From NCBI RefSeq assembly GCF_040049295.1, contig NZ_JBDZDQ010000001.1:744001-808000 (forward strand): a stretch of DNA of 64,000 nt. The letters are read 5' to 3'. Source of the stretch: Sphingomonas sp. KR3-1. GTDB lineage: Bacteria; Pseudomonadota; Alphaproteobacteria; Sphingomonadales; Sphingomonadaceae. A program made the translations under genes and the position numbers. The notes below the pieces were generated by a model. It was given only the letters and a program-made list of their open reading frames with translations. It searched no databases and was not told the origin of the DNA. Below are positions 43,555-52,649 of this stretch, one piece after another (the stretch's first letter is position 1; each line of letters begins with the position of its first letter).

Positions 43555-45879
43555 ATGCCTAGTTTCGCCTCCGCTCTGGAATCCACGCTCCACAAGGCGC
43601 TCGAAGCCGCAAGCTCGCGACGCCATGAATATGCCACGCTCGAGCATCTGCTGCTCGCGCTCGTCGACGACGAGCATGCGAGCAAGGTGATGAGCGCGTG
43701 CGGCGTGGACCTGGGCGAACTCAAGAATACCGTCGCGCATTATCTCGACACCGAGCTCGAGGCGCTGAAGGTCGACCAGGCGACCGATCCCTCGCCGACC
43801 AGCGGCTTCCAGCGCGTCGTCCAGCGCGCCATCCTCCACGTCCAGTCCTCGGGCCGCGACGAAGTGACCGGCGCGAACGTGCTCGTCGCGCTGTTCAGCG
43901 AGCGCGAGAGCTATGCCGTCTATTTCCTGCAGCAGCAGGACATGAGCCGCCTCGACGCAGTGAGCTTCATCTCGCACGGCGTCGGCAAGGGCGGCAGCGG
44001 CAGCAGCGAGGCGACCACGCCCAAGGGCGCCGCCGACGAGGACAAGGCCGCCAAGCAGGAGACCAAGTCCGGCAAGGGCGAAAGCGCGCTCAAGCAGTTC
44101 ACCGTCGATCTCAACGAGAAGGCGAAGAACGGCAAGGTCGATCCGCTGATCGGGCGCGCGGCGGAAGTCGACCGCACCATCCAGATCCTCTGCCGCCGCT
44201 CGAAGAACAACCCGCTCTATGTGGGCGATCCGGGCGTGGGCAAGACCGCGATCGCGGAAGGCCTGGCGCGCAAGATCGTCGAGGGCGAAGTGCCCGACGT
44301 CCTCAAGGAAGCGGTGATCTACTCGCTCGACATGGGCGCGCTGCTCGCCGGCACCCGCTATCGCGGCGACTTCGAGGAGCGGCTGAAGCAGGTCGTGACC
44401 GAGCTGGAGAAGCTGCCCCACGCGGTCCTCTTCATCGACGAGATCCACACCGTGATCGGCGCCGGCGCCACCTCCGGCGGCGCGATGGATGCGTCGAACC
44501 TGCTCAAGCCGGCGCTGTCGGGCGGCGCGATCCGCTGCATCGGCTCGACCACCTACAAGGAGTTCCGCAACCACTTCGAGAAGGACCGGGCGCTGCTCCG
44601 GCGCTTCCAGAAGATCGACGTCAACGAGCCGACGGTGGAGGACACGATCAAGATCCTCGCCGGCCTGCGCACCGCGTTCGAGGAGCACCACCACGTCAAG
44701 TACACCCCCGACGCGATCAAGTCGGCGGTGGAGCTGAGCGCGCGCTACATCAACGACCGCAAGCTGCCCGACAAGGCGATCGACGTGATCGACGAGGTCG
44801 GCGCGATGCAGATGCTGGTGCCGCCGTCGAAGCGCAAGAAGACGATCACGCCCAAGGAGATCGAGCAGGTCATCGCGACCATGGCGCGCATCCCCGCCAA
44901 GAGCGTGTCGACCGACGACACCAAGACGCTGGCCAATCTCGAGCTCGACCTCAAGCGCGTCGTGTTCGGGCAGGACAAGGCGATCGAGGTGCTGTCCTCG
45001 GCGATCAAGCTCAGCCGTGCGGGCCTGCGCGATCCGGACAAGCCGATCGGCAACTATCTGTTCTCGGGTCCGACCGGCGTCGGCAAGACCGAGGTGGCGA
45101 AGCAGCTCGCCGAGCTGCTCGGCATCCCGCTCCAGCGCTTCGACATGTCCGAATATATGGAACGCCACTCGGTGAGCCGCCTGATCGGCGCCCCTCCGGG
45201 CTATGTCGGCTACGACCAGGGTGGCCTGCTCACCGACGCGGTCGACCAGCAGCCGCACTCGGTGCTCCTGCTCGACGAGATCGAGAAGGCGCATCCGGAC
45301 CTGTTCAACATCCTGTTGCAGGTGATGGACAACGGCAAGCTGACCGACCACCACGGCAAGACCGTCGATTTCAGGAACGTGATCCTGATCATGACGACCA
45401 ATGCCGGCGCGTCGGACATGACCAAGGAGTCGATCGGCTTCGGCGAGATCAGCCGCGACGACGTGCAGGAAGAAGCGGTGAAGAAGCTCTTCACCCCCGA
45501 ATTCCGCAACCGTCTCGATGCGATCGTGCCGTTCGATTACCTGCCGACCGAGGTGGTCAGCCGCGTCGTCGACAAGTTCATCCTCCAGCTCGAGCTGCAG
45601 CTCGCCGATCGCGGCGTGCACATCCAGCTCGACGACGAGGCCAAGGCCTGGCTGACCCAGCGCGGCTATGACAAGCTCTATGGCGCGCGTCCGATGGGCC
45701 GCCTGATCCAGGAGAAGATCAAGCAGCCGCTGGCCGAGGAGCTGCTGTTCGGCAAGCTCGTCCATGGCGGCGAGGTCGATGTGAAGCTCAAGGACAATGC
45801 CCTGAACTTCCAGGTCACGCCGGCGGCCCCCAAGCCCAAGAAGGGCAAGAAGGCCGAGGCGGCGAAGGCATCCAAGTAA
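43555..45879 (+). CDS. clpA: ATP-dependent Clp protease ATP-binding subunit ClpA
   Basis: AAA+ unfoldase that feeds substrates, including N-end-rule proteins brought by ClpS, into ClpP. The 774 residues contain the N-terminal Clp repeat domain (1-150), D1 with Walker A GDPGVGKTA (about 224-232) and FIDEIHTVIGAG, and D2 with GPTGVGKTE (about 505) and LLDEIEKAHPDLFN. A Lys/Ala-rich tail ends it. It lacks the ClpB middle coiled coil, and the Clp repeat fits ClpA. An acidic/Lys linker of about 35 residues (residues 145-180) is longer than in E. coli. clpS is not adjacent. Confidence 0.97.
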   Translation: MPSFASALESTLHKALEAASSRRHEYATLEHLLLALVDDEHASKVMSACGVDLGELKNTVAHYLDTELEALKVDQATDPSPTSGFQRVVQRAILHVQSSGRDEVTGANVLVALFSERESYAVYFLQQQDMSRLDAVSFISHGVGKGGSGSSEATTPKGAADEDKAAKQETKSGKGESALKQFTVDLNEKAKNGKVDPLIGRAAEVDRTIQILCRRSKNNPLYVGDPGVGKTAIAEGLARKIVEGEVPDVLKEAVIYSLDMGALLAGTRYRGDFEERLKQVVTELEKLPHAVLFIDEIHTVIGAGATSGGAMDASNLLKPALSGGAIRCIGSTTYKEFRNHFEKDRALLRRFQKIDVNEPTVEDTIKILAGLRTAFEEHHHVKYTPDAIKSAVELSARYINDRKLPDKAIDVIDEVGAMQMLVPPSKRKKTITPKEIEQVIATMARIPAKSVSTDDTKTLANLELDLKRVVFGQDKAIEVLSSAIKLSRAGLRDPDKPIGNYLFSGPTGVGKTEVAKQLAELLGIPLQRFDMSEYMERHSVSRLIGAPPGYVGYDQGGLLTDAVDQQPHSVLLLDEIEKAHPDLFNILLQVMDNGKLTDHHGKTVDFRNVILIMTTNAGASDMTKESIGFGEISRDDVQEEAVKKLFTPEFRNRLDAIVPFDYLPTEVVSRVVDKFILQLELQLADRGVHIQLDDEAKAWLTQRGYDKLYGARPMGRLIQEKIKQPLAEELLFGKLVHGGEVDVKLKDNALNFQVTPAAPKPKKGKKAEAAKASK

Positions 45880-45902
45880 GGCGCCTTGGCACCGGAAACG
45901 AT

Positions 45903-45938
45903 GCGGGCCGGGAGGTGACTCCCGGCCCGCTTTGTTTT
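45903..45938 (+). terminator. Intrinsic terminator of clpA
   Basis: A perfect 11-bp stem GCGGGCCGGGA / TCCCGGCCCGC with a 6-base loop, followed by TTTGTTTT. It starts 23 bases after the clpA stop. Confidence 0.9.
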
Positions 45939-46010
45939 GCCGTTCCGCGGCGGCCCCGTTCTTGTCTCGCAGGCCGTTCGCTCGGGCCTGCCACGCGCGG
46001 AACGCCTGGC

Positions 46011-46316
46011 TTAGCGCGCGCTCGCCACATCCGCGCCGCGATTGGCGAGCGCAATGGCACGCTCGACCTGCGGACGAGCGGCCATCGCCGCGTTCTTGTA
46101 GCAGGCGCGGACCTGGCTGCTGGGAAGGGCCGAGCCGGGCACGCGGTCCGTGCCGCACGCGCGGACGGCCGCCAGCTTGACCTGACGCTGGAGTGCCGCA
46201 CGACCGGCGGCGGTGGTGAGCTTGGCGGTGTTGTAATGGATCGTCACGCTGTTCTGCGCGAAAGCGGGCGCAGTCGGAAACGCGAGAAGCGCGGCGGCGA
46301 TGAGAAGGGTCTTCAT
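46011..46316 (-). CDS. UrcA family protein
   Basis: A 101-residue secreted protein. A signal peptide (1-21, APAFAQ) precedes a short domain with the UrcA pattern: VTIHYNTAKLTTAAGRAAL, AAVRACG and VRACYKNA, with two Cys probably disulfide-bonded. The family is abundant in Sphingomonadales and Caulobacterales; its role is unknown. It stands alone and is convergent with clpA. Confidence 0.88.
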   Translation of the reverse strand: MKTLLIAAALLAFPTAPAFAQNSVTIHYNTAKLTTAAGRAALQRQVKLAAVRACGTDRVPGSALPSSQVRACYKNAAMAARPQVERAIALANRGADVASAR

Positions 46317-46470
46317 GGGTTGGGCTCCTGCGAGATGATTTTGTTCTAGCCCTCTCCGCAGCCGGTCTGGTGCCGGCCCGGGGGCGCCCTATCCGCAGGA
46401 TGAGTCGGTGCCGTGATCGATCGGTTACGCCGCGCAGTCGTTGATATGACGATTGGAATTATCGGGAAGT

Positions 46471-46504
46471 GCTGCGGGCCGGGAGATGCCTGCCGGCCCG
46501 CAGC
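46471..46504 (-). terminator. Hairpin after the flavin reductase gene
   Basis: A perfect 12-bp stem GCTGCGGGCCGG / CCGGCCCGCAGC with a 10-base loop, 7 bases beyond the reductase stop on the minus strand. It is followed by ACTTCC, a poor U tract. The core GCGGGCCGG is the same as in the clpA terminator. Confidence 0.65.
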
Positions 46505-46510
46505 GCTCGG

Positions 46511-47104
46511 TCAGGCCTCGGCCGCCTTGGCCGCCATCGTCGCCTTGGCCCACCAGACCAGTTCGTCGAGCGCGGTCTTGGCCGATGGCAGCAGGCTCGC
46601 CTCGACCTCCTCGATCGGCTTGTTGCCGAATGCCGGGTGAACGGCCATGAAATCGCCGCCGCCGAGATGGACCGCGGCGTGCGTCGACACCATCTGCAGC
46701 TCGACGCCGATCATGCGCAGATGCTCGATCGCGCGCACCGCGCCGGTGCCGCCATAGCCGATCGCAGTGAACGGCTTGCGGGCCCATTCCTTGTACGCCT
46801 GGTCGAGCGCGTTCTTGAGCACGCCGGTGATCGAATGGTTATATTCGGCGACGACGAAGATGAAGCCGTCGAACCGGGCGATCGTCTCCTGCCAGCGCAC
46901 TGCCTCGGGATTCTGGCTGGGCATCCACAAGTTTGAGGCGATCTCGTCGAAGAACGGCAGCGGGTGATCGCGCAGGTCGACCACCTCCACATCCAGGTCG
47001 TCGCGCGCCTGCGCCTGCTTGAGGATCCACTGGGTCGGTGCGTCGGCATAGCGGGTGGGCCGGGTCGATCCGACGATGATGGCGATGCGGGGCTTAGCAG
47101 TCAT
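46511..47104 (-). CDS. NADPH-dependent FMN reductase
   Basis: A 197-residue flavodoxin-fold oxidoreductase. The FMN-binding loop is IVGSTRPTRYA and the second flavin site is VVAEYNHSITGVLKNALD; GYGGTGAVRAIEHLR follows. Relatives reduce quinones, azo dyes or free flavin with NADPH. It is divergent from an HxlR regulator, an arrangement typical of quinone- or electrophile-responsive reductases. The start is ATG 47104; upstream sequence in frame belongs to the regulatory region. Confidence 0.9.
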   Translation of the reverse strand: MTAKPRIAIIVGSTRPTRYADAPTQWILKQAQARDDLDVEVVDLRDHPLPFFDEIASNLWMPSQNPEAVRWQETIARFDGFIFVVAEYNHSITGVLKNALDQAYKEWARKPFTAIGYGGTGAVRAIEHLRMIGVELQMVSTHAAVHLGGGDFMAVHPAFGNKPIEEVEASLLPSAKTALDELVWWAKATMAAKAAEA

Positions 47105-47122
47105 GGTAACCTCGTGTATGCT

Positions 47123-47157
47123 GGTTTCTGCGAGGAACCTGATTTCGGAAAGTTTCC
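47123..47157. promoter_or_regulatory. Two palindromes between HxlR and reductase genes
   Basis: GGTTTC TGCGA GGAACC (47123-47139, five of six pairs) and GGAAA G TTTCC (47147-47157, perfect) lie in the 74-bp divergent promoter region. Either could be the HxlR-family operator. Confidence 0.5.
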
Positions 47158-47178
47158 ACTCGTCAACAAGGAGGCACT

Positions 47179-47556
47179 TTGGCGACACCAGATAACCATG
47201 CGGATACCGCCCGCTGCGAGCATATCAGCCGGCTGCTCGCCCGGATCAGCGACAAATGGTCGATGCTGGTGGTGCGCGTGCTCGGCCGCGGGCCGCTGCG
47301 GTTCAATGCACTGCGCCGCGAAGTGGGCGAGATCAGCCAGAAGGTGCTGGCATCGACGCTGCGCGATCTCGAGGAGAATGGCTTCGTCTCGCGCACGGTC
47401 ACACCGGTCACGCCGCCCCAGGTCGAATATGCGCTGACCGACCTCGGCCGCGATTTCCTGCAGCCTGTGCAGACGCTGGCCGAATGGGTGCTCGCCAATT
47501 CCCCGCGCATGGACAGGGCGCGGATCGAATATGCGGAACGCCGGGCGCGGGATTAG
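47179..47556 (+). CDS. HxlR-family regulator, QorR/YodB-like
   Basis: A 125-residue winged-helix protein. It has ISDKWSMLVVRVLGRGPLRFNAL and VGEISQKVLASTLRDLEENGF, then ALTDLGRDFLQP. A single N-terminal Cys (C13, TARCEHI) sits where YodB/QorR-type redox sensors carry their reactive Cys, so it may respond to quinones or oxidants. It starts with TTG, supported by a near-ideal AAGGAGG site. It is divergent from the FMN reductase gene, its probable target. Confidence 0.88.
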   Translation: MATPDNHADTARCEHISRLLARISDKWSMLVVRVLGRGPLRFNALRREVGEISQKVLASTLRDLEENGFVSRTVTPVTPPQVEYALTDLGRDFLQPVQTLAEWVLANSPRMDRARIEYAERRARD

Positions 47557-47670
47557 CCGCCCGGCATGGGCTGGGGCGCGGATTTCATTGCCGCGAATCG
47601 TTCGCTTCGCGTAAGGGTTCGGCCAACGATGTGGGTCGCGCATGCCAATAATGCAGCGCGGAGCATAGAG

Positions 47671-48861
47671 ATGACCAACCCCAAGCAGCGGCTCCTGGTG
47701 GCCGCCGGAACCACGGCGGCACTGCTCGCCGCGACCACCGTGATCGCGCAGAGCGCGGATACCGCGCCCGAGGCGCGCTACGAAATGGATATCGGCACTA
47801 CCGCCGGGATGATGGGCCAGGGCGACAGCCGCGAGATGGTGCTCCGCCTCGGCTCGCGCCTGCCCGCCACCGGCGGCGCGCCCAGGGCAGATCACTTCCT
47901 GCCCGACGGGATGCGGATGGGGCCCTCGGTCCCGCTCGCCTCGCCCGAACCGGGCAAGCCGGTGCCCGAAAGCTATGACAAGGAGCAGCAGGAGAAGTTC
48001 CAGCGCCCCAAGGGCCGTCTGCTGATCTTCTGGGGCTGTGGCGCGCATGCCGGGCCGGGCCAGCCGGTGGTGATCGACTTCGCCAAAATGGCCAAGGGCC
48101 AGGTGCCGCCCGATCTGTTCAGCGCCAGCATTCCCGCCGAGGTCGGCCCACGCCCGGGCAACAGCCGCACTTATGGCGACTGGCCGAACGGCAAGTCGAA
48201 CGCCAAGGTCGGCCGCAACGCGTCGGTGATCGGCCAGCACCGGATCGCGGGCAACTACAGCCCCGAGATCGCCTTCGCGTTGACCCAGGACTTCATGGCG
48301 CCCCCGCACGTGAAGTCCGGCGAGGCGCCCGATGGCTCGACTCCGCTCAACTGGTCTCCCGTGCCCGCCGCGACCGGCTATTATGCCTGGGCGATGAGCG
48401 CCCGGGGCGATGGCAAGGACAATAACGACATCGTCTGGTGGGCCTCCTCGGCCAGCCGCCAGTTCGGCGGCGACCTGTGGAACTGGCTGTCGCCGGCCAC
48501 GGTCAACCGGCTGATCGGGCAGAAGGTGGTGATGCCGCCCAGCCAGACGAGCTGCACCATCCCGGCCGAAGTGAAGGCCGCGGGGGGCGGGATGATCATG
48601 GGTTTCATGAACGCCTATGGCCCCGAGACGAACTTCGCCTTTCCCGAGCGGCCGCGCGATCCCAAGGTCGCCTGGCACCCCAAATGGACCGCGAAGGTTC
48701 GCTACCGCGCGACGGGCAACTTCATGCCCGGCATGCCCGATATGGGCGACATGCTGCGCGGCCGGACGAGCGACAACCAGGAGGAGAAGCCCAAGCCCTG
48801 CAAGCCCAAGCTGGGCGGGCTGCTCAAGAAGGCGATCGGCGCGGGCGGCAGCGGTTGCTGA
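47671..48861 (+). CDS. Hypothetical secreted protein, 396 residues
   Basis: A signal peptide (residues 1-27, ending TTVIAQ) and a periplasmic body with no recognised family. Notable parts are RLLIFWGCGAHAGPGQPVVIDFAKMAKG, a YYAWAMSARG beta segment, GGGMIMGFMNAYGPE, and a Met-rich patch (MPGMPDMGDMLRG) near the end. It finishes with a Lys/Pro/Cys tail and Gly-rich end. The fold may be beta-rich. It is followed by a GC hairpin (48870-48897) and then the diguanylate cyclase gene. Confidence 0.7.
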   Translation: MTNPKQRLLVAAGTTAALLAATTVIAQSADTAPEARYEMDIGTTAGMMGQGDSREMVLRLGSRLPATGGAPRADHFLPDGMRMGPSVPLASPEPGKPVPESYDKEQQEKFQRPKGRLLIFWGCGAHAGPGQPVVIDFAKMAKGQVPPDLFSASIPAEVGPRPGNSRTYGDWPNGKSNAKVGRNASVIGQHRIAGNYSPEIAFALTQDFMAPPHVKSGEAPDGSTPLNWSPVPAATGYYAWAMSARGDGKDNNDIVWWASSASRQFGGDLWNWLSPATVNRLIGQKVVMPPSQTSCTIPAEVKAAGGGMIMGFMNAYGPETNFAFPERPRDPKVAWHPKWTAKVRYRATGNFMPGMPDMGDMLRGRTSDNQEEKPKPCKPKLGGLLKKAIGAGGSGC

Positions 48862-48869
48862 GACTGGAG

Positions 48870-48897
48870 GGGGAGCGGACGGCCGGCGCCGCTCCCC
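48870..48897 (+). terminator. GC-rich hairpin after the 396-residue gene
   Basis: Stem GGGGAGCGG / CCGCTCCCC with a 10-base loop, starting 9 bases after the stop codon. No U tract follows. Confidence 0.5.
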
Positions 48898-48988
48898 TGC
48901 CACTAAGTGCTTGGCGCGCATCAACAAGACGATGCGGTTCCTATGGATATTTACGGGTTATTCGTCATGTCCGGGCTAGTGCCGGGGC

Positions 48989-50671
48989 ATGGTGGTATCG
49001 CGTTTCCTGCGGCTTCTCGCACTGATCGGTGCGTGCATCGCGCTGTCCGGCACGATCGGGCCCGCGCAGGCACAGGATGGTCGCGGCCGCGCGCTCCCCA
49101 CCTGCGTGCTGCGTGACAGTGGCGCGATGGACCCGGCGGAGCTGATCCGTCACCCCGAACGCTTCGATTGCACGACGCCGCAATACAAGCTCGGGGCCGG
49201 CGATTTCTGGGCGATCACCGGCCCGGTCGATGTCGTATCGACGGTCGAGAAGCCGCTGCGGATCAACTTCGCCAGCCTGTGGCAGCGCCAGCTTTCCGCC
49301 CGGCTGCTCTATGCGGACGGCAGCATCCACACCTACCGCACCGACGCGCGCGGCATCACCCCCCTGATCCAGCTCGGCGCCCTCGCGGCCTTGCCGGTGC
49401 CGCCTTCCAAAGCGAAGGTCGTGCGCATCCTCTGGCATGTCGAGGGCGCTGCCAATGTCCGCGGCATCCTGCTCGGCGCCGAACTGAGCGACGCACAGCG
49501 CAACGCCGCGACCAACCTTGCCATGGCAGTGCTCTATGCCTGTTTCGGCGGCATGTGCCTGGCGCTGATCGTCTATAATTTCTCGCTGTGGTGCGCGATG
49601 CGCTACCGCTTCCAGTTGCATTATTGCGTGCTGCTCGCGGTGCTCATGGGCTATGCGCTTTCCTCTTCGGGAGCGATGGCCTGGCTCTATCCGAATATCG
49701 TCAACAACGACCGGCTGCGTTTCAACTATCTGTTCCTCGGCCTGGCCGGCGGCGCAACCGCGCTGTTCACGCTCAGCTTCTTCGAGATGAAGATCCGCTC
49801 GCGCCGGCTCGACCAATATACCCGGATGATCGCCGCGGCGGTGCCGATATCCGGCCTGATCGTCTTCCTGTTCGGCGCGATCAACCTGCGCCTGGCCGAC
49901 ATGGTCTACACGCTGGCGATCCTGGGCCTGATCTCGATCGTGGTGCCGACCTTGTGGCAGGCCTGGCGGCAGGGCTCGCACTTCCTGTGGCTGTTCAGCA
50001 TCGCGTGGAGCGCGCCGATCGTGCTCGCGCTGATGCGCATCCTGGCGAACCTGCACCTGCTGCCGTGGAGCTTCTGGCTCGACAATTCCACCGTCGTGTC
50101 GATGATGTTCGAGGCGCTCGTCTCCGCCCTCGCGGTGGCCTACCGGATCAAGTCCCTGCGCGAAGAGCGCGACGAGGCGATCACGCGCGAAGTGCTTGCC
50201 CGCCGCCTTGCCGATACCGATCCGCTCACCGGGCTGCTCAACCGCCGCGCCTTTCTCGCCCAGGCGCTCGGCCGGCCGGGGGAACAGCAGCTGCTCATCG
50301 TCGATATCGACCATTTCAAGCGCGTCAACGAAACGCTCGGGCATGATGGCGGCGACGAAGTGCTGCGCCTGTTCGCCCGCACGCTGCGCACCGCCACGCC
50401 GGCAGACGCACTGGTGGCGAGGATCGGCGGCGAGGAGTTCGCGCTGCTCACCAACACCGCCGCGCCGATCGACCTCGACCCGCTTCTCAGCAAGCTCCGG
50501 CAGACGCGCATGCCGTTCGACCTCAAGGTAACCGCGAGCATCGGCGCCTGCACCGGCCTGCTTGCCGACGACCGCGACTGGAAGGCGCTGTACCGCGCTG
50601 CCGACATCGCGCTGTTCGAGGCCAAGTCGGCCGGCCGCGACCGGGCCAGGGCGCGCCGCGAAGCCGCCTGA
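48989..50671 (+). CDS. Diguanylate cyclase with 7TM-DISM sensor
   Basis: A 560-residue membrane sensor that makes cyclic di-GMP. A signal peptide (1-28, GPAQAQ) is followed by a periplasmic beta domain of the 7TMR-DISM type to about residue 170. Seven membrane helices lie at about 175-375. The GGDEF domain starts at about residue 400 (ADTDPLTGLLNRRAF), with DIDHFKRVNE and active-site IGGEEF (about 478-483). No EAL domain. An RxxD inhibitory site is not clear. It may respond to a carbohydrate or other periplasmic ligand. Confidence 0.93.
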   Translation: MVVSRFLRLLALIGACIALSGTIGPAQAQDGRGRALPTCVLRDSGAMDPAELIRHPERFDCTTPQYKLGAGDFWAITGPVDVVSTVEKPLRINFASLWQRQLSARLLYADGSIHTYRTDARGITPLIQLGALAALPVPPSKAKVVRILWHVEGAANVRGILLGAELSDAQRNAATNLAMAVLYACFGGMCLALIVYNFSLWCAMRYRFQLHYCVLLAVLMGYALSSSGAMAWLYPNIVNNDRLRFNYLFLGLAGGATALFTLSFFEMKIRSRRLDQYTRMIAAAVPISGLIVFLFGAINLRLADMVYTLAILGLISIVVPTLWQAWRQGSHFLWLFSIAWSAPIVLALMRILANLHLLPWSFWLDNSTVVSMMFEALVSALAVAYRIKSLREERDEAITREVLARRLADTDPLTGLLNRRAFLAQALGRPGEQQLLIVDIDHFKRVNETLGHDGGDEVLRLFARTLRTATPADALVARIGGEEFALLTNTAAPIDLDPLLSKLRQTRMPFDLKVTASIGACTGLLADDRDWKALYRAADIALFEAKSAGRDRARARREAA

Positions 50672-50713
50672 TCCGCTTGCCCGACCGCGCGGCGAGGCGT
50701 ATGGCCGGTAACC

Positions 50714-50920
50714 ATGTCGGGACGAGCCAGGAAGATCGCCTTGGGGGCGCTTGCGATGCTGGCGCTGATCCCCCTCGCCTCCCCCGACCGCCGCGCCAAT
50801 TTCGAGATCCACATGCAGCGCGCGGACGATGTCTCGCCCCAGCGCGTCGAGGCCGCGTTCGAGATCGGCCTGGTCGCAGTCTCGGTGCTCGTCACCTGGA
50901 GCAAGCGGCTAACGACTTGA
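50714..50920 (+). CDS. Small hypothetical membrane protein
   Basis: A 68-residue protein with an N-terminal hydrophobic helix (IALGALAMLALIPLAS) and a C-terminal one (AAFEIGLVAVSVLVTW), with a charged middle. No family recognised. It starts 43 bp after the cyclase stop. The start is not firmly fixed, and a poor ribosome-binding site is visible. Confidence 0.5.
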   Translation: MSGRARKIALGALAMLALIPLASPDRRANFEIHMQRADDVSPQRVEAAFEIGLVAVSVLVTWSKRLTT

Positions 50921-50951
50921 CCCCCACAAAGGCTTGCTTACACCAGTGTCA

Positions 50952-52649
50952 ATGACTGACCCCGAACAGATCTGGCGTACCGCGTACAACCACCCCGGCG
51001 CCTGGGACACCGAGTTCCCCCCCGAATCCATGGTCGAATTGTTCGAGGCGAGCGCTCGTGCGCACCCTCAGGCGCCGCTGCTCGATTTCATGGGCCGGCA
51101 TTACAGCTATGGTGAGACGCTGGACGGCGCCAATCGCGTCGCCTGCGGCCTGAAGGCGCTGGGCTATGGCCCGGGCGACCGGATCGGGCTCTTCCTGCCC
51201 AACGTGCCGCACTATGTCGCGGCCTATTACGGCATCCTCAAGCTCGGCGCGACGGTGGTCAATTTCTCGCCGCTCTACACGGCCGAGGAGCTGAGCCACC
51301 AGGTCGAGGATTCGGGCACGAAGCTGCTCTTCACCATCTCCGCCGCGGCGCTGCTGCCGACCGCGCTCAAGGTGCTCGACCAGAGCGGGCTGGAGCGGCT
51401 GGTGGTCGGCTCGGTCGCCGGCGCGCTGCCGGCTGCGAAATCGCTCTTCTACCGGCTGTTCCGCGGCGCCGAAGTCGCCCAGCGCCCGCATGACGCCCGC
51501 ATCCTCGCCTTCTCGCAGCTGATTGCCAACGAAGGCACCTGCGATTCGCCCAGGATCGATCCCGAGAACGACCTGGCGCTGATCCAGTATACCGGCGGCA
51601 CCACCGGCACGCCCAAGGGCGCGATGCTGACGCACCAGAACCTGTCGGCCAATGCCCGCCAGGTCGCCCGGCTCGATCCGGAAGTGGCGACGGCGAAGGA
51701 CCGGGTGCTCGGCGTGCTCCCCTTCTTCCACGTCTTCGCCAATACCTGCGTGCTGAACCGGACCGTGGTGACCGGCGGCGAGATCGTGATGCTGCCCCGC
51801 TTCAACGCCAAGCAGGCGCTGGCCGAACTGCGCCGCACCCAGCCGCGCGCCCTGCCCGGCGTGCCGACCATGTACCAGGCGCTGCTCGACGCGCCGGGGA
51901 TGAAGCCCGACGACTTCAAGTCGCTGCGCTTCTGCATCTCGGGCGGCGCGCCGCTTGCCGCCCAGCTCAAGGAAGAGTGGGAAAAGATCACCGGCGCGCA
52001 TGTGATCGAAGGCTATGGCCTGTCCGAAAGCTCGGGCGTGGTCTCGACCAACCCCTATGTCGGGCTCAACAAGCCGGGCACGATCGGCCAGCCGCTCGCC
52101 GGCACCCGCGTCCGCCTGGTCGACAAGGAAGACCCGACGCGCCCGCCGCCCGCGGGCGAGCCCGGCGAGATCGTCGTTTCCGGCCCGCAGATCATGAAGG
52201 GTTATTGGAACCGCCCCGATGCCGATGACGAGGTATTCGTCACGGTCGATGGCGAGCCGCACTGGCTGCGCACCGGCGATGTCGGGCTGATCGACGAGGA
52301 CGGCTATATCAAGATCGTCGACCGGCTGAAGGACATGATCGCGGTCGGCGGCTTCAAGGTGTTCCCCAGCCAGATCGAGGCGGTGCTCTACCAGCATCCC
52401 GCGGTGAAGGAGGCGCTCGTGATCGGCCTGCCCGACGCCTATCATGGCGAGCTGCCCCACGCCTATGTAACGCTCGACGACGGCGCCGAGGCCAGCGGGC
52501 CGGAGATCTGCGCCTGGCTCAACGGCAAGCTCGGCAAGCATGAGCGGGTAAGCGAAGTGGTGGTGCGCGAAAGCCTGCCCAAGACGATGATCGGCAAGCT
52601 CAGCCGCAAGGACCTGATCAGCGAAGTGATGGCGGAGAAGGCGGCATGA
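50952..52649 (+). CDS. fadD: Long-chain fatty acid-CoA ligase
   Basis: Activates fatty acids to acyl-CoA with ATP. The 565-residue ANL-superfamily enzyme has the P-loop-like TGGTTGTPKGAML, the ISGGAPL block, the GYGLSES motif, LRTGDVGLIDEDGYIKIVDRLKD and the C-terminal catalytic Lys region PKTMIGKLSRKDL. Length and pattern fit FadD. It overlaps the cupredoxin gene by four bases (ATGA at 52646). ATG 50952 is used in place of an upstream alternative start at 50934. Confidence 0.92.
   Translation: MTDPEQIWRTAYNHPGAWDTEFPPESMVELFEASARAHPQAPLLDFMGRHYSYGETLDGANRVACGLKALGYGPGDRIGLFLPNVPHYVAAYYGILKLGATVVNFSPLYTAEELSHQVEDSGTKLLFTISAAALLPTALKVLDQSGLERLVVGSVAGALPAAKSLFYRLFRGAEVAQRPHDARILAFSQLIANEGTCDSPRIDPENDLALIQYTGGTTGTPKGAMLTHQNLSANARQVARLDPEVATAKDRVLGVLPFFHVFANTCVLNRTVVTGGEIVMLPRFNAKQALAELRRTQPRALPGVPTMYQALLDAPGMKPDDFKSLRFCISGGAPLAAQLKEEWEKITGAHVIEGYGLSESSGVVSTNPYVGLNKPGTIGQPLAGTRVRLVDKEDPTRPPPAGEPGEIVVSGPQIMKGYWNRPDADDEVFVTVDGEPHWLRTGDVGLIDEDGYIKIVDRLKDMIAVGGFKVFPSQIEAVLYQHPAVKEALVIGLPDAYHGELPHAYVTLDDGAEASGPEICAWLNGKLGKHERVSEVVVRESLPKTMIGKLSRKDLISEVMAEKAA

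Noticed and set aside
43402..46158. A 918-codon open frame antisense to clpA
   Set aside because: It is the mirror frame of a GC-rich gene with strong third-position bias. Its product is low-complexity Asp/Val/Arg/Leu sequence without domains, while the plus strand encodes complete ClpA.
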